From positions 1 to 64,000 of the forward strand of contig CAUJGJ010000010.1 of assembly GCA_963170055.1 (NCBI GenBank): a stretch of DNA of 64,000 bases, read 5' to 3'. Under the pieces are notes generated by a model, which saw only the letters and a list, made by a program, of their open reading frames with translations, had not been told where the DNA came from and made no database searches. The position numbers and the translations under genes are program-made. The DNA comes from Halisarca cf. caerulea (Eukaryota; Porifera; Demospongiae; Chondrillida; Halisarcidae). The stretch's first letter is position 1; each line of letters begins with the position of its first letter. Shown here one piece after another: positions 1 through 10,951 of this stretch.

Positions 1-104
1 CACATGAAGTTTCTGAAGTGCTGTGGGCGTATTTGTGTAGTGTTGGATATGCTGGTGCTAATACCAATATTTGGCACTAGCACCACGCACATTCCCAGAG
101 GACA
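1..104 (+). repeat. Reference satellite monomer (first unit)
   Basis: This is a typical 104-bp unit and the phase reference used here. Positions 1-40 hold most subfamily-defining variants: GAAG/GACC/TTGTG at 6-9, CTGAAGTGCTG or CTTAACTACTG or CTTAACTACAG at 13-23, and GGGCGTA, GTCGCA or GAGCGC at 24-31. Positions 45-95 hold the dyad and vary less. Positions 96-100 vary between CAGTG, CAGAG, CAGGG and CATTG. On the + strand, 38 of the 50 bases at 11-60 are G or T, against 19 of 54 in the rest. It has no CENP-B-box-like NTTCG....CGGG motif on either strand and no poly(A) tail or target-site duplication that would suggest a SINE origin. Confidence 0.95.
45..95. repeat. Imperfect inverted repeat (dyad) inside the monomer
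   Basis: In the first monomer GGATATGCTGGTGCTA (45-60) pairs with TAGCACCACGCACATTCC (78-95). The complement of the right arm is GGAATGTGCGTGGTGCTA, so the arms agree at 15 of 16 bases if two single-base gaps are allowed. The core TGGTGCTA (53-60) / TAGCACCA (78-85) is perfect. Inside it CCAA (64-67) and TTGG (71-74) make a second short stem around TAT, centred on position 69. The same layout recurs in most monomers. Known weakening variants are GGATCTA in the left arm (for example 12535, 14509) and CTTGTGCTA with CACCGCGCAC. A hairpin, cruciform or dimeric-protein site is possible; none is proven. Confidence 0.85.
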
Positions 105-312
105 CACATGAAGTTTCTTAACTACAGTGGGCGTATTTGTGTAGTGTTGGATATGCTGGTGCTAATAGCAATATTTGGCACTAGCACCACGCACATTCCC
201 AGAGGACACACATTGTGTTTCTTAACTACTGTGGGCGTATTTGTGTAGTGTTGGATATGCTTGTGCTAATACCATTATTTGGCACTAGCACCGCGCACAA
301 TCCCAGTGGACA

Positions 313-728
313 CACATGACCTTTCTGAAGTGCTGTGAGCGTATTTGTGTAGTATTGGATATGCTTGTGCTAATACCAATATTTGGCACTAGCACCACGC
401 ACATTCCCAGAGGACACACATGAAGTTTCTTAACTACAGTGCGCGTATTTGTGTAGTGTTGGATATGCTGGTGCTAATACCAATATTTGGCACTAGCACC
501 ACGCACATTCCCAGAGGACACACATGAAGTTTCTTAACTACAGTGGGCGTATTTGTGTAGTGTTGGATATGCTGGTGCTAATACCAATATTTGGCACTAG
601 CACCACGCACATTCCCAGAGGACACACATTGTGTTTCTTAACTACTGTGGGCGTATTTGTGTAGTGTTGGATATGCTTGTGCTAATACCATTATTTGGCA
701 CTAGCACCGCGCACAATCCCAGTGGACA
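313..728 (+). repeat. Four-monomer insertion present only in HOR copy A
   Basis: The order GACC / GAAG / GAAG / TTGTG at 313-728 inserts an extra turn of four monomers: the TTGTG monomer at 209 recurs at 625 and the GACC monomer at 313 recurs at 729. Copy B has only one such turn (TTGTG at 3329, GACC at 3433, GAAG at 3537). The event is exactly 416 bp, so it kept the monomer register. One copy carries a private change, GTGCGCG near 439 where its relatives read GTGGGCG. Duplication in copy A or loss from copy B would both explain it. Confidence 0.82.
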
Positions 729-3016
729 CACATGACCTTTCTGAAGTGCTGTGAGCGTATTTGTGTAGTATTGGATATGCTTGTGCTAATACCAATATTT
801 GGCACTAGCACCACGCACATTCCCAGAGGACACACATGAAGTTTCTTAACTACAGTGGGCGTATTTGTGTAGTGTTGGATATGCTGGTGCTAATACCAAT
901 ATTTGGCACTAGCACCACGCACATTCCCAGAGGACACACATGAAGTTTCTTAACTACAGTGGGCGTATTTGTGTAATGTTGGATATCCTTGTGCTAATAT
1001 CATTATTTGGCACTAGCACCGCGCAAAATCCCAGTGGACACACATGACCTTTCTGAAGTGCTGTGAGCGTATTTGTGTAGTGTTGGAAATGCTCGTGCTA
1101 ATACCATTATTTGGCACTAGCACCACGCACATTCCCAGTGGACACACATGACCTTTCTGAAGTGCTGTGAGCGTATTTGTGTAGTGTTGGATATGCTGGT
1201 GCTAATACTAATATTTGGCACTAGAACCACGCACATTCCCAGGGGACACACATGAAGTTTCTGAAGTGCTGTGGGCGTATTTGTGTAGTGTTGGATATGC
1301 TGGTGCTAATACCAATATTTGGCACTAGCACCACGCACATTCCCAGAGGACTAACATGAAGTTTCTTAACTACAGTGGGCGTATTTGTGTAGTGTTGGAT
1401 ATGCTGGTGGTAATACCAATATTTGGCACTAGCACCACGCACATTCCCAGAGGACACACATTGTGTTTCTTAACTACTGTGGGCGTATTTGTGTAATGTT
1501 GGATATCCTTGTGCTAATACCATTATTTGGCACTAGCACCGCGCACAATCCCAGTGGACACACATGACCTTTCTGAAGTGCTGTGAGCGTATTTGTGTAG
1601 TATTGGATATGCTTGTGCTAATACCAATATTTGGCACTAGCACCACGCACATTCCCAGAGGACACACATGAAGTTTCTTAACTACTGTGGGCGTATTTGT
1701 GTAATGTTGGATATCCTTGTGCTAATACCATTATTTGGCACTAGCACCGCGCACAATCCCTGTGGACAATCATGACCTTTCTGAAGTGCTGTGAGCGTAT
1801 TTGTGTAGTGTTGGATATGCTGGTCCTAATACCATTATTTGGCACTAGCACCACGCACATTCCCAGTGGACACACATGACCTTTCTGAAGTGCTGTGAGC
1901 GCATTTGTGTAGTGTTGGATATGCTGGTGCTAATACTAATATTTGGCACTAGAACCACGCACATTCCCAGGGGACACACATGAAGTTTCTGAAGTGCTGT
2001 GGGCGTATTTGTGTAGTGTTGGATATGCTGGTGCTAATACCAATATTTGGCACTAGCACCACGCACATTCCCAGAGGACACACATGAAGTTTCTTAACTA
2101 CAGTGGGCGTATTTGTGTAGTGTTGGATATGCTGGTGCTAATACCAATATTTGGCACTAGCACCACGCACATTCCCAGAGGACACACATTGTGTTTTTTA
2201 ACTACTGTGGACGTATTTGTGTAATGTTGGATATGCTTGTGCTAATACCATTATTTGGCACTAGCACTGCGCACAATCCCAGTGGACACACATGACCTTT
2301 CTGAAGTGCTGTGAGCGTATTTGTGTAGTATTGGATATGCTTGTGCTAATACCAATATTTGGCACTAGAACCACGCACATTCCCAGAGGACACACATGAA
2401 GTTTCTTAACTACAGTGGGCGTATTTGTGTAGTGTTGGATATGCTGGTGCTAATACCAATATTTGGCACTAGCACCACGCACATTCCCAGAGGACACACA
2501 TGAAGTTTCTTAACTACAGTGGGCGTATTTGTGTAATGTTGGATATACTGGTGCTAATACCAATATTTGGCACTAGCACCACGCACATTCCCAGTGGACA
2601 CACATGAAGTTTCTTAACTACTGTGGGCGTATTTGTGTAATGTTGGATATCCTTGTGCTAATACCATTATTTGGCACTAGCACCGCGCACAATCCCTGTG
2701 GACACACATGACCTTTCTGAAGTGCTGTGAACGTATTTGTGTAGTGTTGGATATGCTGGTGCTAATACCAATATTTGGCACTAGCACCACGCACATTCCC
2801 AGGGGACACACATGAAGTTTCTGAAGTGCTGTGGTCGCATTTGTGTACTGTTGGATATGCTGGTGCTAATACCAATATTAGGCGCTGTCGTCATGCACAT
2901 TCCCAGTGGACAAACATGAAGTTTCTTAACTACTTTGGGCGTATTTGTGTAGTGTTGGATATGCTGGTGCTAATACCAATATTTGGCACTAGCACCACGC
3001 ACATTCCCAGTGGACA

Positions 3017-5720
3017 CACATGAGCTTTATGAAGTGCTGTGGGCGTATTTGTGTAGTGTTGGATATGCTGGTGCTAATACCAATATTTGGCACTAGCACC
3101 ACGCACAGTCGCAGGACACACACATGAAGTTTCTGAAGTGCTGTGGGCGTATTTGTGTAGTGTTGGATATGCTGGTGCTAATACCAATATTTGGCACTAG
3201 CACCACGCACATTCCCAGAGGACACACATGAAGTTTCTTAACTACAGTGGGCGTATTTGTGTAGTGTTGGATATGCTGGTGCTAATACCAATATTTGGCA
3301 CTAGCACCACGCACATTCCCAGAGGACACACATTGTGTTTCTTAACTACTGTGGGCGTATTTGTGTAGTGTTGGATATGCTTGTGCTAATACCATTATTT
3401 GGCACTAGCACCGCGCACAATCCCAGTGGACACACATGACCTTTCTGAAGTGCTGTGAGCGTATTTGTGTAGTATTGGATATGCTTGTGCTAATACCAAT
3501 AATTGGCACTAGCACCACGCACATTCCCAGAGGACACACATGAAGTTTCTTAACTACAGTGGGCGTATTTGTGTAGTGTTGGATATGCTGGTGCTAATAC
3601 CAATATTTGGCACTAGCACCACGCACATTCCCAGAGGACACACATGAAGTTTCTTAACTACAGTAGGCGTATTTGTGTAATGTTGGATATCCTTGTGCTA
3701 ATATCATTATTTGGCACTAGCACCGCGCAAAATCCCAGTGGACACACATGACCTTTCTAAAGTGCTGTGAGCGTATTTGTGTAGTGTTGGATATGCTCGT
3801 GCTAATACCATTATTTGGCACTAGCACCACGCACATTCCCAGTGGACACACATGACCTTTCTGAAGTGCTGTGAGCGCATTTGTGTAGTGTTGGATATGC
3901 TGGTGCTAATACTAATATTTGGCACTAGAACCACGCACATTCCCAGGGGACACACATGAAGTTTCTGAAGTGCTGTGGGCGTATTTGTGTAGTGTTGGAT
4001 ATGCTGGTGCTAATACCAATATTTGGCACTAGCACCACGCACATTCCCAGAGGACTAACATGAAGTTTCTTAACTACAGTGGGCGTATTTGTGTAGTGTT
4101 GGATATGCTGGTGCTAATACCAATATTTGGCACTAGCACCACGCACATTCCCAGAGGACACACATTGTGTTTCTTAACTACTGTGGGCGTATTTGTGTAA
4201 TGTTGGATATGCTTGTGCTAATACCATTATTTGGCACTAGCACCGCGCACAATCCCAGTGGACACACATGACCTTTCTGAAGTGCTGTGAGCGTATTTGT
4301 GTAGTATTGGATATGCTTGTGCTAATACCAATATTTGGCACTAGCACCACGCACATTCCCAGAGGACACACATGAAGTTTCTTAACTACTGTGGGCGTAT
4401 TTGTGTAATGTTGGATATCCTTGTGCTAATACCATTATTTGGCACTAGCACCGCGCACAATCCCTGTGGACAATCATGACCTTTCTGAAGTGCTGTGAGC
4501 GTATTTGTGTAGTGTTGGATATGCTGGTGCTAATACCATTATTAGGCACTAGCACCACGCACATTCCCAGTGGACACACATGACCTTTCTGAAGTGCTGT
4601 GAGCGCATTTGTGTAGTGTTGGATATGCTGGTGCTAATACTAATATTTGGCACTAGAACCACGCACATTCCCAGAGGACACACATGAAGTTTCTGAAGTG
4701 CTGTGGGCGTATTTGTGTAGTGTTGGATATGCTGGTGCTAATACCAATATTTGGCACTAGCACCACGCACATTCCCAGAGGACACACATGAAGTTTCTTA
4801 ACTACAGTGGGCGTATTTGTGTAGTGTTGGATATGCTGGTGCTAATACCAATATTTGGCACTAGCACCACGCACATTCCCAGAGGACACACATTGTGTTT
4901 TTTAACTACTGTGGGCGTATTTGTGTAATGTTGGATATGCTTGTGCTAATACCATTATTTGGCACTAGCACTGCGCACAATCCCAGTGGACACACATGAC
5001 CTTTCTGAAGTGCTGTGAGCGTATTTGTGTAGTATTGGATATGCTTGTGCTAATACCAATATTTGGCACTAGAACCACGCACATTCCCAGAGGACACACA
5101 TGAAGTTTCTTAACTACAGTGGGCGTATTTGTGTAGTGTTGGATATGCTGGTGCTAATACCAATATTTGGCACTAGCACCACGCACATTCCCAGAGGACA
5201 CACATGAAGTTTCTTAACTACAGTGGGCGTATTTGTGTAATGTTGGATATACTGGTGCTAATACCAATATTTGGCACTAGCACCACGCACATTCCCAGTG
5301 GACACACATGAAGTTTCTTAACTACTGTGGGCGTATTTGTGTAATGTTGGATATCCTTGTGCTAATACCATTATTTGGCACTAGCACCGCGCACAATCCC
5401 TGTTGACACACATGACCTTTCTGAAGTGCTGTGAGCGTATTTGTGTAGTGTTGGATATGCTGGTGCTAATACCAATATTTGGCACTAGCACCACGCACAT
5501 TCCCAGTGGACACACATGAAGTTTCTGAAGTGCTGTGGTCGCATTTGTGTAGTGTTGGATATGCTGGTGCTAATACCAATATTTGGCGCTGTCATCACGC
5601 ACATTCCCAGTGGACAAACATGAAGTTTCTTAACTACTGTGGGCGTATTTGTGTAGTTTTGGATATGCTGGTGCTAATACCAATATTTGGCACAAGCACC
5701 ACGCACATTCCCAGTGGACA
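3017..5720 (+). repeat. HOR block 1, copy B (about 26 monomers)
   Basis: Second copy of the first HOR. TTGTG monomers at 3329, 4161 and 4889 match those at 625, 1457 and 2185 at +2704. The match fails at about 5721, where this copy continues with CACATGTAG and a GTTTTAATACCATTATT monomer while copy A at 3017 reads CACATGAGC. The first monomer of the block, 3017-3120, ends in an aberrant tail and has no visible partner because the partner would lie before the window. Internal similarity at 7 and 8 monomer spacing suggests the HOR itself grew by smaller duplications. Confidence 0.85.
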
Positions 5721-8455
5721 CACATGTAGTTTCTGAAGTGCTGTGGGCGTATTTGTGTAATGTTGGATATGCTTGTTTTAATACCATTATTTGGTACTAG
5801 CACCGCGCAAAATTCCAGTGGACACACATGACCTTTCTGAAGTGCTGTTAGCGCATTTGTGTAGTGTTGGATATGCTGGTGCTAATACCAATATTTGGCA
5901 CTAGCACCACGCACATTCCCAGTGGACACACATGTAGTTTCTGAAGTGCTGTGGGCGTATTTGTGTAGTGTTGGATATGCTGGTGCTAATACCAATATTT
6001 GGCACTAGCACCACGCACATTCCCAGTGGACACACATGAAGTTTCTGAAGTGCTGTGGGCGTATTTGTGTAATGTTGGATATACTGGTGCTAATACCAAT
6101 ATTTGGCACTAGCACCACGCACATTCCCAGTGGACACACATGACCTTTCTGAAGTTGTGTGGGCGTATTTGTGTAGTGTTGGATATGCTGGTGCTAATAC
6201 CAATATTTGGCACTAGCACCACGCACATTCCCAGTGGACATACATGAAGTTTCTTAACTACTGTGGGCGTATTTGTGTAATGTTGGATATGCTTGTTATA
6301 ATACCATTATTTGGTACTAGCACCGCGCAAAATCCCAGTGGACACACATGACCTTTCTGAAGTGCTTTTAGCGCATTTGTGTAGTGTTGGATATGCTGGT
6401 GCTAATACCAATATTTGGCACTAGCACCACGCACATTCCCAGTGGACACACATGAAGTTTCTGAAGTGCTGTGGTCGCATTTGTGTAGTGTTGGATATGC
6501 TGGTGCTAATACCAATATTTGGCACTAGCACCACGCACATTCCCAGTGGACACACATGAAGTTTCTGAAGTGCTGTGGTCGCATTTGTGTATTGTAGGAT
6601 ATGCTGGTGCTAATACCAATATTTGGCACTAGCATCACCCACATTCCCAGTGGACACACATGAAGTTTCTTAACTACTGTGGGCGTATTTGTGTAATGTT
6701 GGATATGCTTGTTTTAATACCATTATTTGGCACTAACAATACGCACAATTCCAGGGGATACACATGACCTTTCTGAAGTGCTGTGAGCCCATTTGTGTAG
6801 TGTTGGATATGCTGGTGCTAATACGAATATTTGGCACTAGCACCACGCACATTCCCAATGGTCACACATGAAGTTTCTGAAGTGCTGTGGTCGCATTTGT
6901 GTAGTGTTGGATATGCTGGTGCTAATACCAATATTTGGCACTAGCACCACGCACATTCCCAGTGGTCACACATAAAGTTTCTGAAGTGCTGTGGTCGCTT
7001 TTGTGTAGTGTTTGATATGCTTGTGCTAATACCAATATTTGGCAGTAGCACCACGCACATTCCCAGTGGACACACATGAAGTTTCTGAAGTGCTGTGGGC
7101 TTATTTGTGTAGTGTTGGATATACTGGTGCTAATACCAATATTTGGCACTAGCACCACGCACATTCCCAGTGGACACACATGACCTTTATGAAGTGCTGT
7201 GGGCGTATTTGTGTAGTGTTGGATATGCTGGTGCTAATACCAATATTTGGCACTAGCACCACGCACATTCCCAGTGGACACACATGAAGTTTCTTAACTA
7301 CTGTGGGCGTATTTGTGTAGTGTTGGATATGCTGGTGCTAATACTGATATTTGGCAATAGCACCACGCACATTCCCAGGGGACACACATGACCTATTTGA
7401 TGCGCGGTGAGCGCTTTTGTGTAGTGTTGGATATGCTGGTGCTAATACCAATATTTGGCACTAGCACCACGCACATTCCCAGTGGACACACATGAAGTTT
7501 CTTAACTACTGTGGGCGTATTTGTGTAGTGTTGGATATGCTGGTGCTAATACTAATATTTGGCAATAGCACCACGCACATTCCCAGGGGACACACATGAA
7601 GTTTCTGAAGTACTGTGGGCGTATTTGTGTAGTGTTGGATATGCTGGTGGTAATACCAATATTTGGCACTAGCACCACGCACATTCCCAGTGGACACACA
7701 TGAAGTTTCTTAACTACTGTGGGCGTATTTGTGTAATGTTCGATATGCCTGTGCTAATACCATTATTTGGCACTAACAACACGCACAATTCCAGTGGATA
7801 CACATGACCTTTCTGAAGTGCTGTGAGCGCATTTGTGTAGTGTTGGATATGCTGGTGCTAATACGAATATTTGGCACTAGCACCACGCACATTCCCAGTG
7901 GTCACACATAAAGTTTCTGAAGTGCTGTGGTCGCTTTTGTGTAGGGTTTGATATGCTTGTGCTAATACCAATATTTGGCAGTAGCACCACGCACATTCCC
8001 AGTGGACACACATGAAGTTTCTGAAGTGCTGTGGGCGTATTTGTGTAGTGTTGGATATACTGGTGCAAATACCAATATTTGGCACTAGCACCACGCACAT
8101 TCCCAGTGGACACACATGAAGTTTCTGAAGTGCTGTGGGCGTATTTGTGTAGTGTTGGATATGCTGGTGCTAATACCAATATTTGGCACTAGCACCACGC
8201 ACATTCCCAGTGGACACACATGAAGATTCTTAACTACTGTGGGCGTATTTGTGTAGTGTTGGATATGCTGGTGCTAATACTGGTATTTGGCAATAGCACC
8301 ACGCACATTCCCAGGGGACACACATGACCTATTTGAAGCGCGGTGAGCGCATTTGTGTAGTGTTGGATATGCTGGTGCTAATAGTAATATTTGGCACTAG
8401 CACCACGCACATTCCCAGTGGACACACATTAAGTTTCTGAAGTGCTGTGGTCGCA
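5721..8455 (+). repeat. Mosaic satellite segment shared with 24.4-27.05 kb
   Basis: No gene is visible. About 26 monomers include distinctive units such as GTTTTAATACCATTATT with CACCGCGCAAAAT, a CACTAACAATACGCACAATT monomer (6657-6760), AGTGGTCACACATAAAG tails (6965, 7901) and GGCAGTAGC (7042, 7978). The same units recur in order near 24.5-27.0 kb: 5825 matches 24544 (180 periods minus 1), 6661 matches 25588 (182 periods minus 1) and 7858 matches 26681 (181 periods minus 1). Changes of one or two monomers in the offset show small gains or losses since copying. Confidence 0.82.
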
Positions 8456-10951
8456 TTTGTGTAGTGTTGGATATGCTGGTGCTAATACCAATATTTGGCA
8501 CTAGCACCACGTACATTCCCAGTGGTCACACATAAAGTTTCTGAAGTGCTGTGGTCGCTTTTGTGTAGTGTTTGATATGCTTGTGCTAATACCAATATTT
8601 GGCAATAGCACCACACACATTCCCAGTGGACACACATGACCTTTCTGAAGCGCTGTGAGCGCATTTGTGTAGTGTTGGATATGTTAGTGCTAATACTAAT
8701 ATTTGGCAATAGCACCACGCACATTCCCAGGGGACACACATGACCTTTCTGAAGCGCGGTGAGCGCATTTGTGTAGTGTTGGATATGCTGGTGCTAATAC
8801 CAATATTTGGCACTAGCACCCCGCACATTCCCAGGGGACACACATGAAGTTTCTGAAGTACTGTGGGCGTATTTATGTAGTGTTGGATATGCTGGTGCTA
8901 ATACCAATATTTGGCACTAGCACCACGCACATTCCCAGTGGACACATAAGAAGTTTCTTAACTACTGTGGGCGTATTTGTGTAGTGTTGGATATGCTGGT
9001 GCTAATACCAATATTTGGCACTAGCACCACGCACATTCCCAGTGGACACACATGAAGTTTCTGAAGTGCTGTGGGCGTATTTGTTTAGTGTTGGATATAC
9101 TGGTGCTAATACCAATATTTGGCACTAGCACCACGCACATTCCCAGTGGACACACATGACCTTTCTGAAGTGCTGTGGGCGTTTTTGTGTAGTGTTGGAT
9201 ATGCTGGTGCTAATACCAATATTTGGCACTAACACCACGCACATTCCCAGTGGACACACATGACCTTTCTGAAGTTCTGTGAGCGCATTTGTGTAGTGTT
9301 GGATACGCTATTGCTAATACTGATATTTGGCACTAGCACCACGCACATTCCCAGTGGACACACATGAAGTTTCTGAAGATCTGGGGGCGTATTTGTGTAG
9401 TTTTGGATATGCTGGTGCTAATACCAATATTTGGCACTAGCACCACGCACATTCCCAGAGGACACACATGACCTTTCTAAAGTGCTGTGAGCGCATTTGT
9501 GTAGTGTTGGATATGCTTGTGCTAATACTAATATTTGGCACTAGCACCACGGACATTCCCAGGGGACACACATGAAGTTTCTGAAGTGCTGTGGGCTTTT
9601 TTTTGTAGTGTTGGATATGCTGGTGCTAATACTAATATTTGGCAATAGCACCACGCACATTCCCAGGGGACACACATGACCTTTCTGAAGCGCGGTGAGC
9701 GCATTTGTGTAGTGTTGGATATGCTGGTGCTAATACTAATATTTGGCACTAGCACCCCACACATTCCCAGGGGACAAACATGAAGTTTCTGAAGTACTGT
9801 GGGCGTATTTGTGTAGTGTTGGATATGCTGGTGCTAATACCAATATTTGGCACTAGCACCACGCACATTCCCAGTGGACACACAAGAAGTTTCTTAACTA
9901 CTGTGGGCGTATTTGTGTAGTGTTGGATATGCTGGTGCTAATACCAATATTTGGCACTAGCACCACGCACATTCCCAGTGGACACACATGAAGTTTCTGA
10001 AGTGCTGTGGGCGTATTTGTGTAGTGTTGGATATACTGGTGCTAATACCAATATTTGGCACTAGCACCACGCACATTCCCAGTGGACACACATGACCTTT
10101 CTGAAGCGCTGTGAGCGCATTTGTGTAGTGTTGGATATGCTGGTGCTAATACTAATATTTGGCACTAGCACCCCGTACATTCCCAGGGGACACACATGAA
10201 GTTTCTGAAGTACTGTGGGCGTATTTGTGTAGTGTTGGATATGCTGGTGCTAATACCAATATTTGGCACTAGCACCACGCACATTCCCAGTGGACACACA
10301 TGAAGCTTCTGAAGGTATGTGGTCGCATTTGTGTACTGCAGGATATGCTGGTGCTAATACCAATATTTGGCACTAGCACCACCCACATTCCCAGTGGACA
10401 CACATGACCTTTCTGAAGTTCTGTGGGCGTATTTGTGTAGTGTTGGATATGCTGGTGCTAGTACTAATATTTGGCACTAGCACCACGCACATTCCCAGTG
10501 GACACACATGAAGTTTCTTAACTACTGTGGGCGTATTTGTGTAATGTTGGATATGCTTGTTCTAATACCATTATTTGGCACTACCACCGCGCACAATCCC
10601 AGTGGACACACATGACCTTTCTGAAGTGCTTTAAGCGCATTTGTGTAGTGTTGGATATGCTGGTGCTAATACCAATATTTGGCACTAGCACCACGCACAT
10701 TCCCAGTGGAAACACATGACCTTTCTGAAGTACTGTGGGCGTATTTGTGTAGTGTTGGATATGCTGGTGCTAATACCTATATTTGGTACTAGCACTACGC
10801 ACATTCCCAGTGGACACACATGAAGTTTCTGAACTACAGTGGGCGTATTTGTGTAATGTTGGATATGCTGGATCTAATACCATTATTTGGCACTAGCACC
10901 ACGCACATTCCCAGTGGACACACATGAAGTTTCTGAAGTGCTGTGAGCGCA
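8456..10951 (+). repeat. 24-monomer HOR, copy A
   Basis: This unit of 24 monomers (2496 bp) is followed by a partly rearranged copy. Markers include CACCACGTACATT (8509 and 11005), AGCACCACACACATT (8606 and 11102), CTTAGTG-type left arms, CACATAAGAAG (8944 and 11440) and GATCTGGGGGCG (9378 and 11874). Several units carry a second GC-rich hairpin, GCGCTGTGAGCGC. Related units recur near 41.4-42.7 and 50.6-51.8 kb. No gene-like content is seen. Confidence 0.83.
8650..8662. repeat. Second, GC-rich hairpin in some monomers
   Basis: GCGCTGTGAGCGC has perfect 5-bp arms (GCGCT/AGCGC) around GTG. It is found in the CTGAAGCGCTGTGAGCGC subtype, for example here and near 10105, 11146, 12294, 42860 and 43280. 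The related GCGCGGTGAGCGC form keeps only 4-bp arms. It is absent from the common GTGCTGTGGGCGT monomers, so it is a subtype trait. Confidence 0.7.

Larger units (their letters stand above)
1..3016 (+). repeat. HOR block 1, copy A
   Basis: This monomer series recurs at an offset of 3120 bp at its left end and 2704 bp (26 monomers) further right. The change in offset is 416 bp, four extra monomers in this copy (see 313-728). The block is marked by CACATTGTG monomers at 209, 625, 1457 and 2185 and by the CACATGACC monomers following such units. Its right part (about 2809-3016) includes an unusual GGCGCTGTC segment near 2881, also seen near 5585 in copy B. The left edge lies at or beyond the window start. 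Confidence 0.88.

Noticed and set aside
3017..3120. Junction with unique non-satellite DNA.
   Set aside because: Despite the odd tail, length and phase are those of a normal monomer and both sides are satellite.
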